In this document: piece by piece, positions 1 through 11,618 of the stretch | Position numbering within the stretch: the stretch's first letter is position 1 | How the letters are laid out: each line of letters starts with the position of its first letter | Origin: Porogramme epimiltina | Lineage: Eukaryota > Basidiomycota > Agaricomycetes > Polyporales > Polyporaceae | DNA length: 64,000 nt | Assembly (NCBI GenBank): GCA_900155495.1 | Contig: FTLJ01000238.1 | Coordinates: 35,869 to 99,868, forward strand | Reading direction: 5' to 3' | The notes under the pieces: generated by a model | Seen by the model: only the letters and a program-made list of their open reading frames with translations | Database searches by the model: none | Told to the model about the DNA's origin: nothing | Translations under genes and position numbers: made by a program

Positions 1-618
1 CGTTGCTCGAAACTGTGCGATCGGCATTCTGGCGGCTGCCGTACACCACCGCACATACGATGAGGTTCTCTACAAACAGCGTATCACCGGGCACCAGGAT
101 ACCCGGCGTCAGGATGTTAGCCGGGTACATTGGAGTTTACTCCGACATGGAGCGGACCCACAGAGGCAACGCGCTACTGGTTGTCGTAGTCAAAACCAGC
201 GCGAAGTGTCTCTCAGTCGCCTGCCCGCGGGACCCCGTACAACTTACGTGACCGATCTGTCAGTTGGACACCACTTGCTGCGCTGGCCGTCGGCGCACTT
301 ATTACTCTCCATTCCACGGGAGCGTTTCATACACGTATTCGTCTACCTATGTCCGCATCTTCGCCTGCCCGGTGTTCGAGCTGACGTCTGGAGGATCTAG
401 GGATAGCACTGACCGCCCGCCACAGCCGCTCGAAGCTCCGTTCTGGATGTACAAATGCTGAATCGTCGGACCCGACGCCGACGCCGTCCGCCATGTCCGT
501 CCTCTGCGCATATAAACGTGCACCCTCGCTCGTCCTCCGCCCCCACAAGATCCTCCCCAGCCCCGCGCTCGCACACCACCGACTCTTCCACTCCACCCCG
601 CACCGCCGCGTTAACACC
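1..618. other. upstream region of the first gene, no gene seen
   Basis: No reading frame here shows recognisable protein similarity or a coherent exon set. The last 110 bases are pyrimidine-rich and include the TATA-like element at 511, so they are taken as promoter and 5' leader of the gene that starts at 619. Confidence 0.5.
511..516 (+). promoter_or_regulatory. TATA box of the gene at 619
   Basis: TATAAA lies about 105 bases before the ATG, followed by a C-rich leader. This favours the ATG at 619 over an in-frame ATG at 493, which would place the TATA element inside the coding sequence. Confidence 0.45.
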
Positions 619-1271
619 ATGTCTGTCAACATCGTCCTCCCCGACCTGCCCAACTTCGTGCAGGGGCGCATCACCGCGCTCTACACCGCCAAGACGCCCG
701 CGGAGTTCGACAGCGCGTTCGACGCGTTCGTGGCGGAGGACGCGCGCATCACGCTCAACGGCAAACACATCTCGCGCGCGAACTACAAGAAGACGATCAT
801 GGGCGAGATCGCCAACGACGTGTCCGCCGACGTCCAGTTCCAGGGCGTCGTCTCCGTCCCTGCCGACACCACCGGCAAGGACCTCAACGCTATTGGGGTG
901 AGTCGGGCTTCCCCACACGTCCTACACGAACATCCGAGAAACTGATCTGGCCTCATATAGTCCGGCACCGTCGGTGCGTTCTTCAAGGCCATTGTTGACG
1001 GAAAGCTCTTCGTACTCGGCCAGCGCCAGTCGAACACCGTCAACTCTTCGCTCAACGTTGTGTACGTCCTCTCCCCCTCTCCTACGTGTGTCTCACTAAG
1101 GCTCTGCGACGTTTTAGGATCGCGAAGGACCCGTCTCTCCATCACCACCAGATCGGTTTCGGTGGCGGTTTTGACGCACGTCGCGCGATGGTGCTTGACG
1201 ACGTCCTCACCGACGTGCAGAACCCGATCACCCTGCCGCACCCGCCGACTGCGCCTACCGCCAGCTCTTGA
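619..1271 (+). CDS. hypothetical protein, probable NTF2-like fold
   Basis: Three exons (619-897, 961-1061, 1118-1271) give 177 residues; both introns have GT-AG ends and phases match. The product is a small soluble protein without signal peptide or membrane segment. The N-terminal part (a helix-rich stretch with aromatic residues followed by a region opening NGKHISRANYKK) and the later strand-like segments resemble the SnoaL/NTF2-like cone fold, but no catalytic signature is visible and the fold call is inference. I recognise the general type as a conserved single-domain protein of Agaricomycetes of unknown function. An in-frame ATG at 493 would add a 42-residue Arg-rich extension that could act as a mitochondrial presequence; the TATA element at 511 argues against it. 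Confidence 0.75.
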
Positions 1272-1867
1272 TTTACCACGCTATGGACTCCATATGTTTG
1301 TACAATAGGACAGTGTGCTTGTAATCCATGGACGGTGTTGATAACAACGCCCTTTGATATACTATGACGTCATCATGACGATGTGTAGAGGGCCAATCAC
1401 TATGCGATGCAAGGTCGACTCAGGATAGCGTTCCATAAGTAGCCAAACTCTCGATCCATGGCCCGAGAGTGCCAGTTGAAAGTTGAGGGTGCGGTTGCTC
1501 AAGCTCGACTCGGTGATCATGAAGGACTGGTTCTAGATAATGTAATTGAAAGTATAGGGTCGTGGGGATCATCGATAGCTATAGATAGCTGGAGGAGATA
1601 CAAGCACAACAACAGAGAGCGCAGGGAGGAGGTAGTACAGGAGTAATAGTGGCACTAAGGTGAGGTGTACGGAGGAGCGAGCGAGAATCAAGCCAGTATC
1701 CTGGCGAGCGGCGCCCTATGTGAGACGCGGCTCACTAAGCAATGTACATGTACATACCCGATAGTCGTATGGTGCGTGTGTGGGCGAGCGAGAAAGGAGT
1801 GTTCGTGGAGTACAATGGGCGTACGAGATGGTGTGCGCGGGATGTAGGCGTCGATGGGGGATGGTGT
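1272..1867. other. intergenic, convergent 3' flanks
   Basis: About 600 bases between the 3' ends of two convergent genes. It is AT-richer than the flanking exons and has only short, unsupported reading frames. Nothing recognisable was seen. Confidence 0.5.
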
Positions 1868-3639
1868 TTAGTACACGGTAAGAGGGGCGAACTTGATGGA
1901 GAGAACGTGCGGGAAGGCCACGAAGCTTGCGCAGAGCAGGAAGGCGACGAACGATATCAGTAATAACGATAGGCGGGCGTGCGGTTGAGAAGGAAGGGAG
2001 AACAACTTGATCGCCGGATCCACCTTCCGAGCCTTCGCCGGGGCGCTCGATGCGGCGATGGCTGGGGAGATGGGTGCGGTCGATGCGGGTGCAGTGGGCT
2101 CGTCGGCGGCGGGGACCGAGCGCTCGTACACAGGGACGACGATCTCGGGCTTGTTCGAGACGTCTTGGCCACGGAAGTACCCTATGACAGAACGTGTCAG
2201 ACGTGATGAGCGCGTGGGGGAAAATGTTCCCATTCGGGCTTACGGGGGCTGTAGTAGTACCAGACGACCGTGCCCTGCGTGTACTGCTCGATAGCCGTAT
2301 TGTATCGCGCTAGCTCGGCGTCGACCTCGGCGCCGAAGCTAGGCAGCTGTGCCTTGTATCGTGCGTAGTCGGCCACACGCTGCGCGAGCATGTCAGTGAG
2401 AACGTCTACCGCGGTCTGGAGGTCGCAGTCGCGCTCGATCATGATGCAAAACACGAGGTTCTGGAAGTCGCCGTCTGCCTGCTCTTTCTGAAACGAGGGT
2501 CAGCAGGGTTGTCAGCTGGGCGAGGGCGAGACCGCGGCTCACGTTAAACGAGCACAGGTCCTGTGGGCACGAGGGGTAAGCAGGCGGTCTAGCAACACAA
2601 GCGCGATGACGTACATTAGGCCAGGTCATAATGTCGATCACAGCCTTAGACATCTCCTGCAGAACGGGGTGGTCCCAGACATGTTCCGGGATCTGGAGGT
2701 CGAGCGAGTACTCCACCATCGCTGCACGCGCTAGGTCAGAGAGAGGACTTAGCGCACGATTAGCGCGCACCTTCGACAATCGGCCCGCCGATAGTACGGC
2801 GCCGAAGAATGATGAAATCCTCTACCGAAGGGATCTCGTCTGTTGCGCGGTTCCGGGCTTGCTCGACCTGAGAGTTCATCCAGCTTTCCACAGCACGGAA
2901 GAACCTGTGTAAGACCGAAACATGAGCGCTGAGCGACTACCGGTCACCTAGTGATAGCGTGGTGACAAATTCACCTATTGCAGGCGCCCGGACTGGCCGT
3001 GGACCTGAACCGCCTCCAGATACTGCAGGTCACGTTAACAAGGTACGCGTGATAAAAATGGGGAAGACGGAACGCACTCATGGAGCATCGCCGCGTACGA
3101 GAAGCTGGGTGCCGGTGCGTCCGGATTCCGGAGGACGTCCATGGAGATGTCCACGCCGACCTGGACGGCGTCTGGTTTGGACTGGAGGGCGCCCTCGTCC
3201 GAGAGGTCGTCGAACTGCCCGCGGAACGACGGACACGAGGCAAGAAAAAAGTGTCGGTCAGAGATCTAGACGCGGATACGAGGATCGGCAGCCGCTTACC
3301 GAGAATGCCCATAGGAAGAACGCGATACATGTCTCCAGATGAGTGACATCGGCGTCAGGAAAGCTCATCCCGGCGTACGAGTCGAAGCGATGTGCGAGGA
3401 ACTTCTGCTTCTTCAGTCCATGGTACACATTGCGACTTATTCGCAGACATGTGTCAGAGTCGTGACATGGGGTGCGAGGAGCAGAATAGCTAAGCGCACC
3501 TGTCAAACCATTCAAACGTCGACCGCGCCGCCTCTGCCTCGTTCGGGTTCGTCTTGAACTCGAACACAGGTGCCGAAATTGCGGTAAGATCCTTGAGGCG
3601 GAAGTGGGTGGGGAATGGGCGAAGCTGCTCGACACTCAT
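1868..3639 (-). CDS. terpene synthase (sesquiterpene-synthase type) with C-terminal hydrophobic tail
   Basis: Nine exons (3639-3500, 3435-3300, 3214-3078, 3022-2975, 2904-2771, 2730-2615, 2560-2543, 2487-2244, 2181-1868) give 428 residues. The enzyme should ionise and cyclise a prenyl diphosphate, most likely farnesyl diphosphate, with Mg2+. The Asp-rich motif is DDLSD (residues 94-98), the second metal site is NDLCSFNKE (237-245, supplying Asn, Ser and Glu), and the diphosphate-contacting Arg-Tyr pair is R325-Y326. The motif WRRFRSTASPG lies between them, as usual in class I fungal cyclases. An 18-base micro-exon encodes only DLCSFN, so the NSE site is assembled from three exons. After the catalytic domain comes a Pro/Ala/Ser-rich linker and a hydrophobic stretch at about 395-414, which is unusual for this soluble family. 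No P450 or other pathway gene is adjacent. The product cannot be predicted. Confidence 0.92.
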
Positions 3640-6622
3640 AGTGCTCAACGGAGCGAGGGGGTGGAGGTGTGGAGGCGAAGAAGTGGAGGTAGTAGGTGAC
3701 CTGGCGGGTGCCCACCGAGCCAGAGCGTATTTGTACCTTGAAATAGCGGCCGATAGAACTGCGCGCCGCCTCCGTCTCCCTTCGGCGCGTCGGATCGGGC
3801 TGTGTGGCGCACACGGGGCGCAGACCTTGCCGCCGGAGGAGGGAAGGAGGACGCTAGCTGGTTCTGCAAGTCGGGCGTAGCGCCTCGAGGCGGCCGGCAA
3901 ATCACTTTATCGGGGTGAAGTGCTCCAGATCTAGCATGGATCAAATACCGATATGATGTGGCAATACTGGTGAAGACGCATACGTACAGTGGTAGTCGAA
4001 AACGTGCGCGCGCACGCCGCAAGGCGCACTATGTGCCTCGGCAGGCGATCCAACGGTCGTCCGGAGGCCTCATTTTGATGGCCAAGGTGTGGCTCGGCTA
4101 GGCGGACGATTGCGCCGTGGGTCCTTGGTCGCCATTATCGATTAATAATGGTTACACAGGGACGGGCCGTGAACACTTGTTCTGGCTGGAGTACGGCATG
4201 CGCCAGGCCCCCGACGCCGACTTTTCGGAAGGTGTTGGGAGTCCGATTACGCGAATTACGGAGGATTCGCCCGCCGCGAGGACCAATCTACTCTTTTCTG
4301 GCCCATTTTGCAGGCAAGTGACCATCCCAATGTCGTGCCTGTGAAAAGGGTACGCCGCGTGGAGTCTAGTGAACCTCGCGCACAGCGGGTCCCCGATTCC
4401 AGGGATGCCGGAGTGTCAGGGACGCGGCGCATTCGCGTGCGCCTTAACTCGGATCGTGAGCACCACACAGATAGCCCTGCGACACGTATTCTCTTCTACC
4501 AGCTAAGAGTCCAGACTCCTGTGGCGTTTTCAGACGCAAGTCACTTAAGGTCCGCTCATGGAGGGGCTTACGAGACTACCTCTTCAGGCGCTTGAGCAGG
4601 ACGTTTGTGGGTCCAACGGGAATGCATCCGTGAGAGTGTCCGCTCGACCACGGCGTCTTCTAGTGGACCGAAGCATATTGTCTCAGATCTCCCTAGACGA
4701 TGGAGCACATTCGCTACGTTGAGTCGACTGGCGATGCCGTTACCGTTACCTCCGGCCGATCTGGAGACCCGTGTCAGCGGCTTAGGCGTTCTGCACGAGC
4801 GTGATGGGTTATTGCCCTCCTTAGACGCGGACTTACCTCGATAGGCTAGGAGGTCATCATCCAGGAGAGCGCAGTAGTAGCGGTCCGTGCTAGAAGTCGT
4901 AGGCACGTCATTGATAGCGCTGTATATGGGACACGTGACAGGATTAGCTATGCTCGACAGCCTTGGCGAGAGCCTCGAGCACCTACGGGCTCTGTGTTTC
5001 CACGTGAAGTATCACGCAACCGGTCTCCTAATGCCGACATTCAGCAACTACCTAACGCCGGTGAATTCGATGGCCCCGGAAGGTGTACGTACCTTCGTAA
5101 CAATCGAAGCGACTAAGAACACCCCAATGTGGCACCGCGCCCCGTCGGCGGCGGAGGGGGTGCTGGAAGTGCGGTCCTCTAGAGGGCCCTACCAGGCGCG
5201 AAAGTGCTTCCAGCGCGAGGTCCATCACGGCCTCAGCCTATCCGTGCCCGTGAAAGGACTGGCTCTCTACACGCGCCCGCATGGGGCGCCCTCTATGGTC
5301 GCGCTCGATACGCTAAAACCCATTTGGGCAACGTGCAGCGCGCGAGTCCGCGCCTCATGTGGCCCCCTAGCGCTATGCTGGAATGAGCGCAGATAGCGCA
5401 TGCCCACGAAGCGATAAAATTCTGTCCACCACCAGAGTCAAATCATGTATACAGGGTGGAGATCGAGCGCCTGGATGAGTGCAGCGTAAAACAGACCTGG
5501 AAGCGTTTCAAGTGGCGGCCCGGCCACATCGTTGCAGCGACGTCACCGGGGTTCGTGTTAACCAATCGTCGGGTGTTGTGCCTTGGACGAGGGTAGTGGA
5601 ATTCCGAAATCGAGGGCATTACGTTCCGGAAGAGTCACTGATGACAGAGGAGGCTGACAAGAGGCCTGTATCTGCACATCGATACGATCAGTGCCCAAGT
5701 CGAGGCACACTCAAGGCAAGGATCACCCAGCTCGAAGCGTGGTTCGCACGTCCCGAGGTCACCGCGCCCAGTGGGCACCCTTGTTGCCGTACACCTTCTA
5801 GTGTCCGCCGCGTTCGCGGATCATGCTGTACGCCGTTCTTGAAGCTCCGCAACCTAGAGCTTGCCAAGTAAGGCTTGTGGAGCGAGTTTGCCCGTCGGGG
5901 GACGAGAGCAGGCGGACATAACGGGAGGTGGGAGCTCCAGTAGGGAGGTGTAGATAGCGCAGTAAGGGCCCTAAGCGGGGACTTGGTCTGTGGGGTTCAC
6001 CCTTCTCCCTATGCATTGTGCTTACACTCAGCGTATTCCTTACACACGAAGTGCGATCGGAGACACAGCCTACCTAAAACCTTCGTGCCACCTGGCGGAA
6101 ACGCGTTCAGCACGCCACCATGCGCCGCGAGCGAATCGCTGAACGCCATCGAAACTTCTGGGAAACTACTGCGCCGCTGACCATTCATCACGTTCCTCAG
6201 ATGTCCACCAAGCCTCTCGCCCGGAGCGCCTCTCTGGGTCCGGGAAGCTACGCTAGGAGAATCGACGGTTCTGCGCGGGCGGATTGGGATTGGACCTGAG
6301 ATATTCTGGTGCACTTGATGCAGCATTGAGTTCAAAGCAGGGTCGCTTGACAACGTACGCATTGCGAACTATGGCGGAGAAACGGGGCATATATTTTTTC
6401 GAAACCTAAGGGCATAGCCTGAACCCAAAACCGTCATGGGCACACGCACGAGACAAGGGCGGAACTCTATAGGAAAGCGTAGCCTTCAATCAAAACTGAG
6501 TCTAACCTGGGATGACGGGACGTCAGCCAACCCTGCCATGCAGACGCGGCACAACGCTATAGAAATGAGCTCACCATTCTAAGATAGCGGATACCAAGAA
6601 CACTTTAGGTGCGATCCAGCGT
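3640..6622. other. about 3 kb without a recognisable gene
   Basis: The first few hundred bases are the promoter side of the terpene synthase. From about 3900 to 6600 the sequence has even base composition and many stops. Its longest frames (4887-5396 and 5479-5871, plus strand) start without a usable ATG or show no motif. No transposon ends, repeats or exon series were found. Confidence 0.45.
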
Positions 6623-9600
6623 TCAAACGTCCTCCCCGCGACTGCGCGCCTCCGCGAGGCTGAGCTCGATCGCAAATTTCAAGTCTTCGTCATCTTCATC
6701 GTCAACGTTGACGGGAGTGGGGGCCGGAGGACGCCTCGGCACGCCCGCGACTGCACCCGAGAGTTGCGTAGGGCTCCTGGAGGGCGATGCGCCGCCGCCG
6801 CCGACACGAGAGGGGGAGGGGACCCCGGACGAGTGTAGCGAGCGCAGAGGCGTGCTCCACGCGCTTCGCGCCGACTGCGGCGTCCCGGCCGCCGAGCTTC
6901 TAGCGCTCGAGTCTGACGCGGCGGACCCGGACGACGTGCGGCTAGCCGCGACAATGGGGAAGTGGCTCGCGTCGAGGACAGGGGGTGGAAGTCCGGCGCT
7001 CGAGCTGACGCTCCTGCTGGCGAGTGGACTGGCGCTAAAACCTGCTTCCGTCGGCTCCGGGCGCATGCGGGGGGAAACTTGCACCTTGTGATTCGAGGAC
7101 GACGGCACGGTTCGCGGGAGGGAGCGACCGCCGTAGAAGACGCTCGGCTGTTCGCCCGACCCGGAAGAATGGGCGGAGAACGACGACGTTCTAGATGGCG
7201 CGGCGGAGGACGCCGCTGAGCCGAATGCATTGCTCGGGGTCGCCATCGGAGTAGAAGCCTCTTCAAAGTCCGGCATAAAGACCCCATCGTCTTCTCCATA
7301 AGCGTAGCGGCTTCGGCGAGCCTCCTCTTCATCACGGCTGAGCATTAAGACATATTCGAGGGCTTCGGCTTCACTGAGTCCGAGATGAGCGAGGGTAGAC
7401 GTATGTTCTTTCTGCCGCCCGACCGCCCGCTTCGTGTACTTCCGTTCCTCTTCGAGCTCCTTGCATGATTCAGCGATGTCGCGGTACATCTCGATTTGTT
7501 CTGCGTTGGCGTTGCTCATGTCAGTGCGCGTACACACGATATTCGGGGGAGTTTGGTACTCACGCTGCCATTTCGGAACGGCATTGTTGCTCCGGCCGCT
7601 CCGGATGCGCACGATCTTGCCCTTGCCATTGGGTCGGCCTACCGGTCCGGCCTTCCACGCGAGGACCGTACTGCCCGCAGATACCACTAGTGCGTCGCCC
7701 TCGAGAATGATTTGGCTGACGCTATCCAAATCGCGACCAGCGAAAGGGCGCGCGACGGGAAATGAAATGGTGCGAAGTGGAACGAAAGTGAGAGCGTCCC
7801 AAGCCTTGATGGTACCACAAGACCCGGAGACCAACACGGTAGAGTTCCAAGCTAGTGCGGTGACAGCTCCGTCTTCATGCGCGGCAAAGCGACGGATGGC
7901 GCGAACACTCGCGAGGTTGGTTCCACCGGAGCCCGAGACTTGCGGCGATGGGGACGTCGGTGTTGCGTTCCAGGCGAAGATCGAGATATCGCCGAGCTGG
8001 TCACCCGTGATCACGAAGTCGTGTTCGTCTGGTCGAGTAGTCCAAACTGGAAAGGTCGCGCGGATAGACGCTGCGGACTCTTCGCCAAAAACGATGTGGT
8101 CGAACACATTCGTTGCCGCGTTCCAAGAGTAGCGATGGAAAACAGGGCTGGAATGGTAGATCGTGAGTAAAGACGCTCCTTCACCCTCAGGGGCGATGCA
8201 GATGTCCATGAGCTCGGGTAAGGGGGGTTCGTGAGACGACGAGTCGGATGTGTCCAAGGGAGGAGTCGGCGCAGGAAGACGATGTTCCTGGGGTTCTAGG
8301 GCGAGGGCACCATTGCTGTCGGCGGACGAGAACGAAAAACCAGTCCAGGTGAGGACGGTGCCGCTCCGAAGCCCGGCGACGACCACGCCATGCCGGGCGT
8401 CCATCGCGACCTTGACACATGCATCCCGCACGAGTGCTGGGCTGGAGGTCCACAAGCAGTTGATAGATGTATTGACCTCCCAAACCCGTACTTGGCCATC
8501 AGCACCGCCGCTCACGAACATGCCACCTTCAACGCCGGCCGCCCACGCAACACACTCCACAGTGCCCGCATGGCTGTTTCCGGGACTGCAGCGCACCAGC
8601 CGAGCTAACGTGCGGTTTGGATCCATGGCGCGTGAGGCAGTAGTAACCGCAACTTCACCGTTGCGGAAGCCCCACAGAACCTTCGCGGTGCCGCCGTCAG
8701 AGGCGAGCGCTACGGAAGAGACGTGGGGGGAGAACTCGGCGTTCGGATTGCCGATACCGAGACCGTTGAGGGTACCAGAGGCATCGAGGTAACCGCGTAG
8801 GATCTTCCCGATGAGCGGGTGAGAACGTGAAACCACGCCGTACTGGAGTGATGCCGCGAGGAGGGTCGTGTTTGGCATGAGGTGCATCGCGGAGACGGCA
8901 GAATGGTGAGGAATATACGTGATGGATTGGTTGCCTGAAAGCTCCCATCGCCTGTAAGATATGGTCAGAACTAGAACGGATGGAGAGGATCACTTTATAA
9001 ACGAATCATCAGGGGAATGCTGCGGCTCACTGCTAGCTAAACCTCCATGACGGGGGTGCTGAGTCCGTCAGCTAGCGCAAACTATGACAGTCCTCTTTCT
9101 CTCCGTGATGTAACGGGCGCCTCCCCAACTTTATTCAACAGCATAAGCCAACCAGTGCACTCGAGTATACAGCTGACCGCCCAACAGAATCAAGACAGAA
9201 GATCCGGCCTCGATTGCCGGCCTCACTGTAGAAGCAAGGCCTAGAGGCGCTGCTGCCAGCCGCCGTATAAAACGCCTGACTGTGTGCGCCCACACGAGCA
9301 AAAACTTTCCCCCATACCCAAACGATGATGACGTACCGTCGCAAATTGTAGCGCAAAATGAACTCCTTCCTCCAAGACCCGGCCTCTCTCCTGAGTATCA
9401 GGGTCTTGCTCCCTGAGCCACCATGCAGATCGCTCTCCGGCGTTATCCCAAGGTATTGGTAAGCAAACGCCCTCCGCCAAGTGTGGTCATCGGCTACGTG
9501 GGCGGAGAGTTGCTTGCACGTCTGCGCAAGAGCGAAGAGGTCCGGGGGGTCGAGGGATGACGTGATATGGGTGAGTGATTCCGACGGGAGGTTGGGCAGA

Positions 9601-9731
9601 ACGTCTTGCGCTCCGCTTGCAGCTTGAGTGTTCGGAACGTCTCCATGTTGGGATGGGCTGAGTTTGGTTGTGCGGGGGCGTATGTAGGTGTTGTCCTTTC
9701 TGGGGTAAGCTTCTATGGGGCTACTAGGCAT
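6623..9731 (-). CDS. F-box / WD40-repeat / UIM protein (Pof10-like SCF receptor)
   Basis: Three exons (9731-9337, 8951-7564, 7500-6623) give 886 residues. An F-box spans about residues 45-90 (LPNLPSESLTHI onward), a WD40 repeat region follows to about residue 560, and the last 25 residues form a ubiquitin-interacting motif around DLKFAIELSLAEA. This order matches fungal F-box/WD proteins of the Pof10 type: the F-box would bind Skp1 in an SCF ubiquitin ligase, the propeller would bind the substrate, and the UIM would bind ubiquitin. The region between propeller and UIM is Ser/Pro-rich and probably disordered. The second intron (7563-7501, 63 bases) has no stop and is a multiple of three, so it could be missed; removing it restores a smooth KWQQQIEM junction. 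An upstream in-frame ATG at 9872 would lengthen the N terminus. Confidence 0.88.
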
Positions 9732-10186
9732 AAAATAGAGCGAGGGGGACAGGTGGAGGGTGTTCGCAGAGCGTGTCCGCGATGGTGGTGGTCGAGGGTC
9801 AAGTTGCGATCTCGCTCGATTTGGTTGCCGCGGCCGAACCGCTCGCGGCTCCGACGTCCCCCTGAGAGTCATCGATGCGCTCGACGTCCTCGACCATAGT
9901 CACGGACGCCAGGAAATATAACGGAGTCCATGTATGCGCTGACGTTTCAAGGCAGCAACATTTTAGGGGATCTTAATGTCGCGTCTCTGCCAGGGTGGCC
10001 CCCCCTATTCTCACTTCGCCTGTTGTCCATTTTACATGGCGCGCGCACCGATGACCGCAAGCTAGTCGGACCATGGCCAGGGAGGGTACGGACCTCCGAA
10101 TGTGATTTGCGCGGGTCATCGCGGCGAGGGGAGGAGTGTCAGAATATCTAGGGCTTCCAGTATCGTACAATCCATTCCTTTGAGAT
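9732..10186. other. intergenic
   Basis: About 450 bases between two minus-strand genes: the 5' leader and promoter of the F-box gene and the 3' flank of the ARPC5 gene. No further feature is supported. Confidence 0.5.
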
Positions 10187-10811
10187 TTATACAATCCGCC
10201 TGTCCGTCATCGCTCGTACAATACAGCCAGTACCCGCAACCTCCGTCAACTACGAAGCCTAATGAGACAGTGAGATGGTGCATGACGAACTGGCAACATA
10301 CCTTCTCGTGCCAACCCAACAAGACGCTACCACTGACATCCCCCCATCCTGGAAGTGCCATCCCTTTGTAGAGGTACTTCATCAGCGTGTCTTGCGCGTC
10401 TGTGGATAGTGACTTCACAATGGCCGGAATGTCTGTCGACTTGGTGCTGTTGAGTATGGATACAAGGGTTTGCAGGTTAAGATTCTACGAGAGATATCAC
10501 TACGCGAGTCCATAGTGTTACCATTGCACGGACGTACCTTGGCTTCCTCCACAGTCGGGCCATACGGTGCACTTTCAAGCACCAGTGTCAACGCGCCAAC
10601 AAAGTCGTTCCTATGTACTGGCATTCAGACGTGTCCTCGTTCCCAAACGGTTCACGTACTTGGATAGGGAGCCTCGCACAGCAGCCGCGTTCTGTTTGAC
10701 GTCGTTCAGGGCTTGGGAGGGATCTCGAGGATCCGTGTCGTACAGCTCGCCGTCAAGCAAAACGTCCTCCTCATACTGATCAATGTCGATCTTCCGGAAG
10801 TTCGTATCCAT
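10187..10811 (-). CDS. ARPC5: Arp2/3 complex subunit 5 (p16-Arc)
   Basis: Four exons (10811-10660, 10610-10538, 10484-10302, 10249-10187) give 156 residues, close to the usual length of about 150. ARPC5 is the smallest subunit of the Arp2/3 complex, which nucleates branched actin filaments at endocytic patches and hyphal tips. Recognition rests on the N-terminal FRKIDIDQYEED, the central LNLQTLVSILNSTKSTDIP and DTLMKYLYKGM, and the C-terminal VLLGWHEKLTEVAGTGCIVR, all characteristic of the all-helical p16 subunit. Introns are 49-53 bases with GT-AG ends, and all phases fit. Expected to be single copy and constitutively expressed. Confidence 0.95.
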
Positions 10812-11618
10812 GGTTGTGGCGAAGAGAATGGGGTATAGAAGTGTACGCGGCGTAGGGTGCAGGGGTGGCGGACACCAAGTGATCGCTGCGGGGGGCGAGG
10901 AATAGTAGCTGGTTCGGTTCTCCGAGTTGGTTCATCTGCTAATTGAACCAAGGGAGAGCATCGGGCCGGCTCCCGGAACTTATGCAAGGAAAACCGATGA
11001 TAAGAGCGCTTTCCGCCTTTACTATCCCCCACTTCCTCCCATAGTCCCTTGCTTGGGGCCGTATACAGTACCGCATATCTGTAGATCCCTCCACATTGCG
11101 TGTGCTCCACGAGCCTTCCTAGCCCTCAAACAAGAGAGAAACCATGAGGTAAGTGACCCTCGTGGCACCATGCCTAGCTGCCATGCTGAGACTCGGGGCT
11201 GTTCCAGGTCAAGGACACACGTACAACATGAGGAAGCCCTAAGATCCCTCATGCGCGTCGCAGAACACTCGACACGCGCGACGGGCTACCCGAGCTCCCG
11301 ACTATGACACTGCCCCGGCGCCCTCATGCCTCAATTCCCCGCCTCGATCTTCGCCGTGCCTCACCTTCCCCGTATGATCAATGTCACCTCCTCCAAACGA
11401 GCGTAGCAGTTCATTTAATCTGCCGCCCTGCTTTCATCCACCTGACTCAGCGTGCTCTGGGCGAGGCATGCCCATCGCCCCGAATTTGCCGACCACCGCA
11501 CCGCTAGCGTACTTATATCCCTCAGAGTTGTCCGACAATCTCAACCCACTCATCTGAACACAAACACCCGCCATTACTGTACAGCTGTTTATCATCTCTT
11601 CCTCTCACATCCTTAGCT
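10812..11618. other. intergenic between divergent genes
   Basis: About 800 bases upstream of both ARPC5 (minus) and the gene at 11619 (plus). A TATATCC-like run near 11514 lies about 100 bases before the plus-strand ATG. No coding frame is supported. Confidence 0.45.

Noticed and set aside
4887..5871. Two plus-strand frames of 169 and 130 codons in the gene-free stretch
   Set aside because: The first begins with GTG rather than ATG, neither has a motif, hydrophobic pattern or codon bias like the neighbouring genes, and no splice partners were found.
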